A stretch of DNA of 64,000 nt from an uncultured bacterium. Its GTDB lineage: Bacteria; Acidobacteriota; Thermoanaerobaculia; Thermoanaerobaculales; Thermoanaerobaculaceae. The stretch spans positions 62,001-126,000 of the forward strand of contig CALEVZ010000028.1 in the NCBI GenBank assembly GCA_937924755.1, in the 5' to 3' direction. Under the pieces are notes generated by a model, which was given only the letters and a program-made list of their open reading frames with translations, had not been told where the DNA came from and made no database searches. A program made the translations under genes and the position numbers. Shown here piece by piece: positions 26,629 through 36,888 of this stretch (the stretch's first letter is position 1; each line of letters starts with the position of its first letter).

Positions 26629-27143
26629 CGCTGCCTCCCTGGTGGCGAATTATACCTCACACCCTTCCCGCCGGCCTGGCCGCGGTGGTAAGCGCCGCCG
26701 GCGTTGAGATCGAGGACGCGAAAGAGTTGCTCCAGCAGCAGCACTCGGGCGAGGGCATGGGGAAGCGTCAGCGACGAAATGGCGAGCAGATGCTGGGCGC
26801 GCACTCGCACCGCAGGGCAAAGACCCAAGTCCGAGCCGATCGCCATCACCACCCTTCCCGAGCCCAGCCACACCGCCAGCGAGGCGGCCAGCCGCTCGGT
26901 GGTCAGCTGTTGCCCACCCTCATCCAGCGCCACCAGCCGATCTGACGGCCGCAGCAGCGCCAGCAGACGCTCCCCCTCCCGCGCCCGCGCCCGCTCGGGA
27001 TCCTGCCCTCGTCCCGCCTCGGGGCGAATCCGCACCACGTCGATGCGCACGAAGCGCCGAATGCGCTCGAGGTAACCGCGCGCGAGATTCTCCCACTCCG
27101 GCTCGCCGGCTCGCCCCACCCACGCAAGAAGAATCTCACCCAT
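26625..27143 (-). CDS. rlmH: 23S rRNA pseudouridine-1915 N3-methyltransferase RlmH
   Basis: SPOUT-fold methyltransferase of 172 residues. Typical parts: LVALDEGGQQLTTERLAASL, the SAM-binding stretch VVMAIGSDLGLCPAVR where the family usually has I-G-G, and SLTLPHALARVLLLEQLFR followed by AYHR, matching the family's closing Y-H-K/R. About 20 residues follow the closing motif, an unusual C-terminal extension. It overlaps the upstream regulator gene by 8 bp and lies in the ribosome-biogenesis run. Confidence 0.9.
   Translation of the reverse strand: MGEILLAWVGRAGEPEWENLARGYLERIRRFVRIDVVRIRPEAGRGQDPERARAREGERLLALLRPSDRLVALDEGGQQLTTERLAASLAVWLGSGRVVMAIGSDLGLCPAVRVRAQHLLAISSLTLPHALARVLLLEQLFRVLDLNAGGAYHRGQAGGKGVRYNSPPGRQR
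26649..26654 (-). promoter_or_regulatory. Consensus -10 (TATAAT) upstream of dksA-holA
   Basis: A perfect minus-strand TATAAT lies 20 bp before the dksA GTG, inside the 3' end of rlmH, with GGGAGG between them. No -35 match. It may provide an internal promoter so dksA and holA are also transcribed independently. Confidence 0.5.
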
Positions 27144-28059
27144 GGGGCTGTGCGCGCCAGCGAATCAACGTCCGGCGGGACACCCCGAGGACCCGCGACG
27201 CCCGCGACACGTTGCCACCCTCCTCCGCCAGCACCCACAGGGCGTAGGCCCGCGTGACCTCGGCCAGGGAACGACGCTGCTGCACCGCCCAGGCGATCAC
27301 ACGCTCCCAGCCGTCCGGGGGAAGCCCGAGGTGATGGGGCAGGATGAGCCCCGCCGCCGCGCTCAGGCAACCGCGCTGCAGAGCCGCTTCCAGCTCGCGA
27401 AAATTCCCCGGCCAAGGGTAGTTCAACATCAGTTCGGCACACTCCGGGTGGAGGGTGAACGCCGCCTTCATCAGTCGCCCCTGACGGCGCAGGTAGGATG
27501 CAGAGGCGGGAAGGATGTCCTCCCGGCGGGCCCGTAGCGGTGGAATGTGGGCATGGTACCCCGCCAGCCGGTGGTACAGGTCGCGGCGCAGCCGTCCGCT
27601 CTCCAGGCTCTCTGCCACCGCCTCCGTGGCCGTGGCCATCACCCGGGCGCGCAGGAAACGCGCCGCCACCCCGCCCACCGGAAAGAAGCGCCGCTCTTCC
27701 AGGGTGCGCAGCAGCGCCACCTGGACCTCCGGCGCCAGCGCCTCGATGCGGTCGAACACCACCGTGCCGTCCCCGGCCTGTTCCAGCCACCCTCGCCGGC
27801 CCCCTGTTGCATCCGTGAAGGCGCCCGGCGCGTGTCCGAACAGCTCCACCGCGGCCAGGCTGGCGGGCAAGGCGCCGCAATCCACCACCACCAGCGGTCG
27901 CCCGGGACGCGAACGCCGGTGAATTTTCTCCGCCAGCAGCGACTTTCCGCAGCCGGTTTCACCCTCAAGAAGCAGGTTGAGATCGGTTGCCGCCAGGCGC
28001 GTGAGGACCTTGACCACCGCCTCTGCTGCCGGACTTGCAGTGGCCAGGAGCGCTCGCAC
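27136..28059 (-). CDS. AAA+ enhancer-binding-protein-like regulator with degenerate sigma54 motifs
   Basis: Protein of 307 residues resembling the AAA+ and Fis-type HTH parts of sigma54 activators, without any receiver or sensor domain. Walker A is GETGCGKS near residue 35. The sigma54-contact loop normally GAFTGA reads GAFTDA. Walker B reads GTVVFDRIEAL, with arginine where the hydrolysing glutamate normally sits. LRRDLYHRLAGYHAHIPPLRARREDI is conserved. The C-terminal HTH is EGGNVSRASRVLGVSRRTLIRWR. Start GTG 28059 follows the rsfS stop by two bases; the ATG at 28107 lies inside rsfS. It may no longer activate sigma54. Confidence 0.8.
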   Translation of the reverse strand: MRALLATASPAAEAVVKVLTRLAATDLNLLLEGETGCGKSLLAEKIHRRSRPGRPLVVVDCGALPASLAAVELFGHAPGAFTDATGGRRGWLEQAGDGTVVFDRIEALAPEVQVALLRTLEERRFFPVGGVAARFLRARVMATATEAVAESLESGRLRRDLYHRLAGYHAHIPPLRARREDILPASASYLRRQGRLMKAAFTLHPECAELMLNYPWPGNFRELEAALQRGCLSAAAGLILPHHLGLPPDGWERVIAWAVQQRRSLAEVTRAYALWVLAEEGGNVSRASRVLGVSRRTLIRWRAQPHG

Positions 28060-28061
28060 GG

Positions 28062-28416
28062 TCAGCCGGTGCGCAGCAGCGCCGAAACCTCCGGCGCATC
28101 TCCCCACAGCCGTTCCAGGGCGTAAAAGGCGCGGCGCTCCTCATCGAAGATGTGCAACAAGAAATCCCCGTAGTCCATCAGAATCCACCCGCCGTGGGTA
28201 TACCCCTCGACGGCCAGCGGGCGCAGGCCGCCCTCTTTCAACACCCGTCCCACCTCATCCGCCACGGCCTGCGCCTGCCGCAGCGATCCCACGGAACAGA
28301 TCACGAAGGCATCGGCAATGGAGGTGTGCGACGCGACGTCCAGCACTGTGACGTGAAAGGCCTTTTTGGCCTCCAGCGCCGACAGCGCCAGACGCACCCA
28401 GCTCCACACGCCTTGA

Positions 28417-28427
<11 letters not shown>
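28062..28427 (-). CDS. rsfS: Ribosome silencing factor RsfS
   Basis: Protein of 121 residues that binds ribosomal protein L14 and blocks subunit joining during starvation. Family signatures: VLDVASHTSIADAFVICSVGS, RQAQAVADEV, and EGYTHGGWILMDYGDFLLHIF followed by RAFYALERLWGDA. Starts with GTG 28427 and overlaps the nadD end by 11 bp. The nadD-rsfS pairing is common in bacteria. Confidence 0.95.
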
Positions 28428-30083
<1,656 letters not shown>

Positions 30084-30108
30084 CTACTGGGACAGGGGTA
30101 GGATGGCC

Positions 30109-30366
30109 CTACGCCGCCGGGTCGATGACAATGAAACGCCCCATGCGGCCGCGGTCGCGGAAGCGGACGCGGCCCTCGACCAGAGCAAAAAGCGTGTCGT
30201 CGCTGCCGCGGCCCACGTGGGCGCCCGGCTTGAAGCGAGTTCCCCGCTGCCGCACCAAAATGGTTCCCGCCTTCACCAGCTGGCCGTCGCCGCGCTTGAC
30301 CCCCAGCCGCTGGGCGTGGGAATCGCGACCGTTGCGAGAGGAACCTTGCCCTTTCTTGTGCGCCAT
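30109..30366 (-). CDS. rpmA: 50S ribosomal protein L27
   Basis: Ribosomal protein of 85 residues near the peptidyl transferase centre. [20 protein letters not shown] is the standard opening, followed by [21 protein letters not shown] and [13 protein letters not shown]. No Firmicutes-type cleavable N-terminal extension is present. It lies nine bases after rplU. Confidence 0.98.
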   Translation of the reverse strand: MAHKKGQGSSRNGRDSHAQRLGVKRGDGQLVKAGTILVRQRGTRFKPGAHVGRGSDDTLFALVEGRVRFRDRGRMGRFIVIDPAA

Positions 30367-30375
30367 CTTGCCTCC

Positions 30376-30693
30376 CTACGCCTCGATGGCGTCGATACGA
30401 ACCTCGAAGTAGTTCTGCCGATGCCCGGTGGTACGGCGATACCCCTTGCGTCGCTTCTTCTTGAAGACGATCACCTTGTCGCCGCGAAGGGGGCGTATCA
30501 GTGTGGCCCGCACCCGCGCCCCATCGACGATCGGCTTGCCGAGCTTGACCTGATCGTCGCTGCGAACCATGAGCACCCGCTCGAACACCACCTCGCTTCC
30601 GGGGGCTGCATCACTCCAAATCCGCTCCACGGCGAGGCGCTGGCCGACCTCCACCCGGTGCTGCTTGCCCCCTGCTTCCACGATTGCGTACAT
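30376..30693 (-). CDS. rplU: 50S ribosomal protein L21
   Basis: Ribosomal protein of 105 residues, starting MYAIVEAGGKQHRVEVG and ending with the family signature KKKRRKGYRRTTGHRQNYFEVRI. ATG 30693 is chosen over an upstream in-frame start because homology begins there and GGGGAG lies eight bases before it. First gene of the operon, with a strong promoter about 45 bp upstream. Confidence 0.97.
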   Translation of the reverse strand: MYAIVEAGGKQHRVEVGQRLAVERIWSDAAPGSEVVFERVLMVRSDDQVKLGKPIVDGARVRATLIRPLRGDKVIVFKKKRRKGYRRTTGHRQNYFEVRIDAIEA

Positions 30694-30734
30694 ACGCACA
30701 CTCCCCTTCGACCCGAAACCGCCGGGGAAAGCGG

Positions 30735-30763
30735 TTTTTAGCACAGAAGGAGGGAGCTGTCAA
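30735..30763 (-). promoter_or_regulatory. Strong sigma70-type promoter of the rplU operon
   Basis: On the minus strand a perfect TTGACA (30758-30763), a 17-bp spacer and TAAAAA (30735-30740) precede rplU. The leader of roughly 35 bases carries the GGGGAG ribosome-binding site. It is the best-scoring promoter by eye in the window, fitting a ribosomal operon. Confidence 0.75.
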
Positions 30764-30793
30764 CGTACATCGGGTCGACGAGGGGACTTGCGG

Positions 30794-31396
30794 CTAGCTC
30801 GACGACAATAGCGCGAGGAAATGGAGGGATCGCCCGAACAGCCAGTCGAGGGGTTTCGGATAAATTCGAAGATCTTCGCTCCAAGAGTTCACCCGCAGCC
30901 CAACGAGTTGAAAGAGCTCCATCCACTCGCCGCGATCCAAATAGTGTCCGGGAGAGGCCACCCCGAACCTGGCGTTGCCCACGCGATCCATGAACGCCAG
31001 GGTCAATTGCGCTCCCAAACCCTCCCTGAGATGGTCCTTGATGAGGATCACCCGAGGACTCACCCGCACCACCTCGCCCAGCAGGGCGCGGGCGTTGTCC
31101 GCATGGTGGAGCACATCCACCAGCATGGCGGCGTCGAAGGACCCATCGGGAAATGGCAACCGCCAGCCGTCGAACAGGGCGGTCGGCATCAGCGGGCGGC
31201 GCGCAAGCCAAACATCAACTCCGACGATGCGGAGTTCGCGGCGGGAAAGCTGTACTAACCGAGCGAGTTTCCCCGACCCCGTGCCGACATCGAGAACCCG
31301 TCCACCACTGGGAAGAAGCGTGGCCAGCTGCGCGGCCAGGACCCGGGCGCGGTGGTCGATCCCCCATCGTTCGTGGACCGCTTCGAAAAGCCCCAT
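30794..31396 (-). CDS. Class I SAM-dependent methyltransferase
   Basis: Methyltransferase of 200 residues with the SAM-binding motif I VLDVGTGSGKLARLV near residue 33, the acidic ribose-binding residue in IVGVDVW, and the motif IV region LPFPDGSFDAAMLVDVLHHAD. The C-terminus is hydrophobic and aromatic and could touch membrane lipid. Substrate unknown; relatives often modify polyketide, sugar or lipid acceptors. AGGAG precedes the ATG. It sits downstream of the glycosyltransferase remnant on the same strand, so it may once have belonged to a surface-glycan or lipid locus. Confidence 0.8.
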   Translation of the reverse strand: MGLFEAVHERWGIDHRARVLAAQLATLLPSGGRVLDVGTGSGKLARLVQLSRRELRIVGVDVWLARRPLMPTALFDGWRLPFPDGSFDAAMLVDVLHHADNARALLGEVVRVSPRVILIKDHLREGLGAQLTLAFMDRVGNARFGVASPGHYLDRGEWMELFQLVGLRVNSWSEDLRIYPKPLDWLFGRSLHFLALLSSS

Positions 31397-31482
31397 GATC
31401 TCCTACGCTGGCCGCACCGGCGGCGATCCCCGACCCCAGGTCCCGGCCGTCGATCGGTGCCGCCGATTGCCCCTCGTCTCCA

Positions 31483-31852
31483 TCATCGGGCGAGACTATA
31501 GATTTCCACTCCCGACTCCGCCACCACTGGTGGCCCCAGCCTTGCCTTGAACTCCAGGAAGGCCCTCCTGCCCACCTCACCGCGCCAGAAAGCGAGGGGT
31601 ACCCAGGCGCCAGGCGCTGAAATTCCGGCCAGTTGATCAGGAGATGCGTGAACCTTCGACCGTGCAGCCACTGGCGCACATCGGCCGGGGTGCTGGCCAA
31701 CTCGACCACCTCCGCCAAGGGCGAGCTGTCGTAATAGGACGGGGCGACGAACCGCCGGGGAAGCCATACCCGCGCGGCTCCCCGACAAACAGCACCGGCG
31801 CCGTCGCCGGCAACCCGCTGGCCGTTGCAAACGCCGGGAAGGGAAGAGAGAT
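31483..31852 (-). pseudogene. Remnant of a membrane glycosyltransferase (ArnT/PMT-like C-terminus), at least two frameshifts
   Basis: No intact gene occupies 31397-31920, but translated pieces line up as one C-terminus. From the 5' side: ATAPVLFVGEPRGYGFP in one frame (about 31758-31810), then RRFVAPSYYDSSPLAEVVEL and RRFTHLLINWPEFQRL in a second frame (about 31605-31757), then LAFWRGEVGRRAFLEF and VAESGVEIYSLAR ending at the 31483 stop in a third. These resemble the soluble C-terminal portion of dolichyl-phosphate-mannose-mannosyltransferase-like proteins. A TAG closes the first frame at about 31853, and the membrane part is gone. Function lost, unless the indels are assembly errors. Confidence 0.65.
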
Positions 31853-31908
31853 TTGGGGCTAGACCGCAGGCCGCTCCGAGCCGGGCGTGAAAGGGCGGGA
31901 GAACCTGG

Positions 31909-31914
31909 CACAAT
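31909..31914 (+). promoter_or_regulatory. -10-like element, leaderless start of the Crp-family gene
   Basis: CACAAT is followed by six bases and then GTG 31921, without a Shine-Dalgarno. Confidence 0.4.
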
Positions 31915-31920
31915 GGCAAG

Positions 31921-32622
31921 GTGGACAAGGGGTTGCTCGAGGCGTCCCTGCGCCGTATGCCGCTGTTTGCCACCGTGCCGCCGCCGGTGCTGGTGGAGCT
32001 GGTGGAGTTGGCGGCGGTGCGCAATGTGCGGACCGGACAGGTGGTCTTTCACGAGGGAGATGAGGCGAAAACCCTGCCGCTCTTGCTGTCGGGCCAGATC
32101 AAGTTGGCGCGCACCACGGCCGATGGCCGGGAGCAGGTGTTGCACTTGGTGCGCGCCCCCGCCTCCTTCGCCGAGGCGGCGGTCTTCGGCCCGGGTGTCT
32201 ACCCGGCCACGGCGGAGGTGACCAGGGGAGGGGTGCTGGCCGAAATCCCCCGCGCCGACCTGCTCGCCCTCCTGCGCCGGCGTCCCGAGGTGGCGCTCGC
32301 CATGCTCGCCTCCGTGTCGGTGTGGCTGCGGCGACTGGTGGACCTGGTGGAGGGGCTGTCGCTGCGCACCGTCGAGGAGCGGGTGGCGGGGTATTTGGTG
32401 TCGGCGGTGGCGCGCAGCGGCTGCGCCCTCGAGTCGGGGATCCGGGTGCGCTTGGAGGACCCCAAACGGCTGATAGCAGCCTCCTGCGGCACCGCCCCGG
32501 AGGTGCTCTCGCGTACCTTTCGCAAGCTGGAGGCCCGCCAGCTGCTGTGCGTGGAGGGCGCCGAAGTCACCATCCTGGATGCCCCTGGTCTACTCCGACT
32601 GGCCCGCGGTGAAAGCCGGTAG
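31921..32622 (+). CDS. Crp/Fnr-family transcriptional regulator
   Basis: Regulator of 233 residues. The N-terminal cyclic-nucleotide-binding-type beta roll spans about 15-130 (FATVPPPVLVELVELAAV; GQVVFHEGDEAKTLPLLLSGQIKLA). A dimer helix around 130-150 leads to a C-terminal HTH_Crp winged helix (RLIAASCGTAPEVLSRTFRKLEARQLL). No N-terminal cysteine cluster of the FNR type is visible, and the arginine-serine cAMP contact is not obvious, so the effector is unknown. Only 27 bases separate it from the YmdB-like gene. Confidence 0.9.
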   Translation: MDKGLLEASLRRMPLFATVPPPVLVELVELAAVRNVRTGQVVFHEGDEAKTLPLLLSGQIKLARTTADGREQVLHLVRAPASFAEAAVFGPGVYPATAEVTRGGVLAEIPRADLLALLRRRPEVALAMLASVSVWLRRLVDLVEGLSLRTVEERVAGYLVSAVARSGCALESGIRVRLEDPKRLIAASCGTAPEVLSRTFRKLEARQLLCVEGAEVTILDAPGLLRLARGESR

Positions 32623-32637
32623 CGCCAACGAGACGTG

Positions 32638-32643
32638 TATCCT
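32638..32643 (+). promoter_or_regulatory. -10 element, leaderless start of the YmdB-type gene
   Basis: TATCCT is followed by six bases and ATG 32650; no Shine-Dalgarno is present. Confidence 0.45.
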
Positions 32644-32649
32644 GCGGCG

Positions 32650-33441
32650 ATGCGAGTTCTGTTCGTGGGGGATGTGGTCGGCAAGGTCGGCCGGCAAATT
32701 TTGCGGGAGCAGCTGCGCCGCGTGCAGACCGAGGTAAGGGCCGACTTCACCGTTGTCAACGTCGAAAACGCCGCCGGCGGCTTCGGTCTGACCGGCGCGG
32801 TTTGGGACGAGTTGCGCCGCCTTCCGGTGGACGTGTTCACCTCGGGAAACCACATCTGGGACAAGAAGGAAACCGCGGCGCTGCTGGACGCCGAGCCTCG
32901 CCTGCTGCGTCCGGCCAACTACCCGGCCGGCAATCCGGGCCGGGGGTGGTGCGTGGTGCCCTCGGCGCGAGGGGTGCCGGTGGCGGTGATCAACCTCCAG
33001 GGCCTGGTGTTCATGAACGCCATCGACAGCCCGTTCCGGGTTGCCGATCAGGTGCTGGCCGAGATCGCCGGGCAGACGCGGGTGGTGGTGGTGGACATGC
33101 ACGCCGAGGCCAGCTCGGAAAAGCAGGCCATCGCCTGGTACCTGGATGGGCGCGTCAGTCTGGTGGTGGGCACCCACACCCACGTCCCCACCGCCGACGA
33201 GCGCATTCTCCCCCAGGGCAGCGCCACCATCACCGACTGCGGGATGACCGGACCCTACGGCGGAGTGATCGGCTTCAAGCCGGGGCCGGTGTTGGAGCGC
33301 TTTCTCTACGGCACCCCCCGCTCGCTGGAACCGGCGCGCAGCGGCGGTGCCCTCTGCGGTGTAGTTGTCGAGGTGGACGAGAACAGCGGACGGGCGAGCA
33401 GCATTCAGCGGGTCCGCAGCGAGGGGCCGGCCGGGCCGTAG
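32650..33441 (+). CDS. YmdB/TIGR00282-family metallophosphoesterase
   Basis: Phosphodiesterase of 263 residues of the calcineurin-like superfamily; Bacillus YmdB hydrolyses 2',3'-cyclic nucleotides and affects biofilm. Metal-binding motifs in order: VLFVGDVVGKVGR, VNVENAAGGFG, FTSGNHIWDKKE, VVDMHAEASSEKQAI and VGTHTHVPTADERILPQG, then GMTGPYGGVIG. ATG 32650 matches the family N-terminus; an upstream in-frame GTG is not needed. It may sit functionally near RNase Y or c-di-GMP signalling, but neighbours do not show this. Confidence 0.92.
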   Translation: MRVLFVGDVVGKVGRQILREQLRRVQTEVRADFTVVNVENAAGGFGLTGAVWDELRRLPVDVFTSGNHIWDKKETAALLDAEPRLLRPANYPAGNPGRGWCVVPSARGVPVAVINLQGLVFMNAIDSPFRVADQVLAEIAGQTRVVVVDMHAEASSEKQAIAWYLDGRVSLVVGTHTHVPTADERILPQGSATITDCGMTGPYGGVIGFKPGPVLERFLYGTPRSLEPARSGGALCGVVVEVDENSGRASSIQRVRSEGPAGP

Positions 33442-33512
33442 GCGCGAAGCCGATGGCTCGCGCGCCGGAGGTTGATGAAACCATGGCTGCCCTACCCCAG
33501 TAGAATCAAGGG

Positions 33513-36500
33513 ATGAAAGGAGTGCCCATGCCCGGACAGACGACGCGTTCACTCACCGTCGCGGTGGCACTCACCGCGGTCTCGGCGATCCTGGCCGTCG
33601 GACTGGTGGCGCCGGCGACCGGCGAGGCCCAGACCAAGCTACTGCGCTTCCCCGACATTCACGGCGACACCGTAGTCTTTTCCTACGGCGGCGATCTCTG
33701 GACGGCGCCCGTCACGGGGGGGACGGCCAAGCGATTGACCGCCCACCCGGGGCAGGAGCTGTTCGCCAAGTTCTCCCCCGACGGTCGCTGGATCGCCTTC
33801 ACGGGACAGTACGATGGCGACGAGCAGGTGTACGTGATGCCGGCCACCGGCGGAGAGCCCCGACAGCTCACCTACTACCCTGCCCGCGGCCCCCTGCCCC
33901 CCCGCCGAGGGTACGACAACCAGGTGTACGGCTGGACGCCGGACGGCAGCAAGGTGCTCTTCCGCTCCCTGCGCGACGCCGATGGCGGCCGGGTCGAAAC
34001 GGCGCTTTACACCGTGCCGATGACGGGAGGTCTGCCAGTGAAGCTGCCCATGCCCACCTCGGGGGCCGGTGACTTCTCTCCGGATGGGCGCAAGATGATC
34101 TACTCCCCACTGTTTCGCGACTTCCGCACCTGGAAGCGGTACGAGGGGGGGTGGGCACAAAACCTCTACATCTACGATCTTGCCACCCACCAGGTCAAAC
34201 CCGTGGCTCACTCCAAGCGCACCGAGCGGGACCCCATGTGGATCGGCGATGCCATCTATTTCGTATCCGACCGCGATGGCACGCTGAACCTCTACCGCTA
34301 CGACCTGGCCAGCGAGGCGGTCACCCAGCTCACCCGCTCCACCACCTGGGACGTGCGCTGGGCGTCCTCGGACAATCGGGGCAAGATCGTCTACGAGCTC
34401 GGCGGTGAGCTGACGGTGTTCGACGTGGCCGCGGGCGTGGAACGCCAGCTGGCCATCCACGTCCCCGATGACGGCCTCAACCGCCGGCCGGGACGCTACC
34501 CGGCGTCCAAGTTCATAGAGGGGTTCGACCTCTCGCCCAAGGGGGAACGCGCCGTCTTCTCCGCCCGCGGCGACGTCTTTTCCGTGCCCATCGAGAAGGG
34601 GCCGACCCGCAACCTCACCAACTCCTCCAACGCCTACGACCGGGATGCCGTGTGGTCGCCCGACGGCAAACAAATCGCCTTCATTTCCGACCGCAGCGGC
34701 GAGGATCAGGTGTACCTCGTCCCCCAGGACGGCTCCGGCCCGCCGGTACCGGTCACCACCGACAACGTCGGCCAGCTCGATAACCTGCGCTGGTCCCCCG
34801 ACGGCAAGCGGCTGGCGGTGGGGGACCACGACGGTAAGGTGCTGGTGGTTTCCGTGGCGGACAGGCGCCTCATCGAGGTGGCGGACGACCCCTTCGGGCG
34901 GACCTTCGATTACGACTGGTCACCGGATGGGCAGTGGCTGGCGTTTTCCTTAAGTGGACACAACGGTCAGCGCTCCCTCTACCTCTGGCGGGCTGCCGAT
35001 GCCTCCCTGCACCAAGTGACCGACGGCACCTTCAATTCGTTCTCGCCCGTCTTCGACCCCGCCGGCGATTTCCTCTTTTTCCTGTCCGACCGCCAGTTCG
35101 CCCCGCAGATCTCGACGGTGGAGTGGAACTTCGCCGGCAATCGCTCCACCGGCATCTTCGCCCTGGCCCTGCGGCGAGAGGTGAAGAACCCGTTCGCCCC
35201 GGAGTCCGACGAGGTCACCTTCGAGGACAAGAAGGAGGAGGGCAAGGGAGACGAGAAGGGGAAGGGCGACAAGGGTGACAAGGGGAAAGCCGGTGCTGTC
35301 AAGGAAGAAGCCAAACCCGAAACGAAACCCGTTCGCATCGAGCTGGAGGGGCTGGCAGGCCGGGCGGTGGCGGTGCCAGTGGAGGCGGCCAACATCCGGG
35401 GGCTGGCGGCCATCAAGGGTCACCTGCTGTTCTCCACCAGCGGTGCGCCCTTCTACGGCCGGGACTCGTACGAGAAGACCAAGCTGCACATCTTCGACTT
35501 CAAAGAGCGCAAAGCCTCCGAGCTGGTGGATGACATCCAGGGGTGGGCGGTGTCGGCGGACGGCAGCAAGGTGCTCGTGCAGCAGGGACGCTCCTACAAG
35601 CTCTACGACGCCAAACCCAAGGCCAAGGACCCCAAGTCGCTGTCCACCGCCGACATGTACGTGGATCGCGTGCCGGCCCAGGAGTGGGAGACGATCTTCA
35701 ACCAGGTCTGGCGCAAGTACCGCGACTTCTTCTACGTCAAGAATATGCACGGCTATGACTGGAAGGCCATCGGCGAGCAGTACCGCCAGCTACTCCCGCA
35801 CGTGGCGCACCGCGCCGATCTCAACTATGTCCTGGGGGAAATGGTCGCCGAGCTCAACGTGGGCCACGCCTACATACAGGGAGGCGATTTCGAACTGCCG
35901 GAGCGGCCCACGGTGGGATTGCCCGGGGCGCGCTTCGAACTGGACGACAAGGCCGGTCGCTATCGCATTGCCAGGATCTTCCCCGGCCACAACGAGGAGT
36001 CCCAGTACCGCTCACCCCTCACCGAGGTGGGGGTGGACGCGCGGGTGGGGGACTACGTGCTGGCCATCGACGGGGTGGAGCTGATGGGCAACGACAACCC
36101 CTACCGCCTGCTGCAGCACAAGAAGAACCCGGTCACCCTGACCCTCAATGACAAGCCGACGTTGGCCGGGGCACGCCAGGTCACCTACACCCCCATTGCC
36201 GACGAGTCGGCGCTGCTGTACCTCGACTGGACCCAGAGCAATCGAGAGAAGGTGGCCAGGGCCACCGGCGGGCGGGTGGGCTACATCCATATCCCCGACA
36301 TGGGCGCCTCCGGGGCCTACGAGTTCATCAAGTGGTACTACCCGCAGATCCGCAAAGAGGGGCTGATCGTCGACGTGCGCTCCAACGGTGGCGGCAACAT
36401 CTCCCAGTGGATCATCGAACGGCTGGACTCCAAATTGCTGGGAACGCGATTCGGCCATTTCAACGACCTCCCCAACACCTACCCCAACCAGGTCTTCCAC

Positions 36501-36878
36501 GGCCACATGGTCTGCCTCATCAACGCCACCTCGGCGTCCGATGGCGACATCTTCCCGGCCCGTTTCCGCAAGGCCGGCCTGGGGCCGCTCATTGGCAAGC
36601 GCACCTGGGGCGGGGTGGTGGGCATCACCGGCTTGGGCGGGTTGTTGGACGGCGGGGTTGCCTTCGTCCCCATCCAGGGCACCAACGACACCGATGGGAG
36701 CTGGATCATCGAGGGGTACGGGGTGGAGCCGGACATCGAGGTGGACAACGATCCCGCCACCGTCATCGCCGGGCGGGATCCGCAGCTGGAGCGAGCCATC
36801 GCCGAGGTGCTGGCGGCCATGGAACGGGAGCCCAGAAAGCTGCCCTCGCGCCCCCCGGATCCGGTGAAGACCAAGTAG
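33513..36878 (+). CDS. Tricorn-like S41-family periplasmic protease
   Basis: Large exported protein (1121 residues). A signal peptide (about 10-38) leads into two beta-propellers with repeated FSPDGRWIAFTG and WSPDGKQIAFISD blades (about 40-680). A lysine/glutamate-rich linker at about 572-605 interrupts the second half. A tricorn C1 helical region (WRKYRDFFYVKNMHGYDW), a PDZ domain (about 800-890) and the S41 catalytic core follow. The nucleophile serine is in INATSASDGDIFPARFRKAG, followed by GKRTWGGVVGI. It should degrade peptides. ATG 33513 lies six bases after TAGAAT; ATG 33528 with AAGGAG upstream is an equally good start. Confidence 0.93.
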   Translation: MKGVPMPGQTTRSLTVAVALTAVSAILAVGLVAPATGEAQTKLLRFPDIHGDTVVFSYGGDLWTAPVTGGTAKRLTAHPGQELFAKFSPDGRWIAFTGQYDGDEQVYVMPATGGEPRQLTYYPARGPLPPRRGYDNQVYGWTPDGSKVLFRSLRDADGGRVETALYTVPMTGGLPVKLPMPTSGAGDFSPDGRKMIYSPLFRDFRTWKRYEGGWAQNLYIYDLATHQVKPVAHSKRTERDPMWIGDAIYFVSDRDGTLNLYRYDLASEAVTQLTRSTTWDVRWASSDNRGKIVYELGGELTVFDVAAGVERQLAIHVPDDGLNRRPGRYPASKFIEGFDLSPKGERAVFSARGDVFSVPIEKGPTRNLTNSSNAYDRDAVWSPDGKQIAFISDRSGEDQVYLVPQDGSGPPVPVTTDNVGQLDNLRWSPDGKRLAVGDHDGKVLVVSVADRRLIEVADDPFGRTFDYDWSPDGQWLAFSLSGHNGQRSLYLWRAADASLHQVTDGTFNSFSPVFDPAGDFLFFLSDRQFAPQISTVEWNFAGNRSTGIFALALRREVKNPFAPESDEVTFEDKKEEGKGDEKGKGDKGDKGKAGAVKEEAKPETKPVRIELEGLAGRAVAVPVEAANIRGLAAIKGHLLFSTSGAPFYGRDSYEKTKLHIFDFKERKASELVDDIQGWAVSADGSKVLVQQGRSYKLYDAKPKAKDPKSLSTADMYVDRVPAQEWETIFNQVWRKYRDFFYVKNMHGYDWKAIGEQYRQLLPHVAHRADLNYVLGEMVAELNVGHAYIQGGDFELPERPTVGLPGARFELDDKAGRYRIARIFPGHNEESQYRSPLTEVGVDARVGDYVLAIDGVELMGNDNPYRLLQHKKNPVTLTLNDKPTLAGARQVTYTPIADESALLYLDWTQSNREKVARATGGRVGYIHIPDMGASGAYEFIKWYYPQIRKEGLIVDVRSNGGGNISQWIIERLDSKLLGTRFGHFNDLPNTYPNQVFHGHMVCLINATSASDGDIFPARFRKAGLGPLIGKRTWGGVVGITGLGGLLDGGVAFVPIQGTNDTDGSWIIEGYGVEPDIEVDNDPATVIAGRDPQLERAIAEVLAAMEREPRKLPSRPPDPVKTK

Positions 36879-36888
36879 CCAGGGGGTT

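Noticed and set aside
35236-35340. Repeat-like lysine/glutamate codons as a possible tandem repeat or CRISPR-like array
   Set aside because: It is in-frame low-complexity coding sequence of the protease, with no unit and spacer structure.
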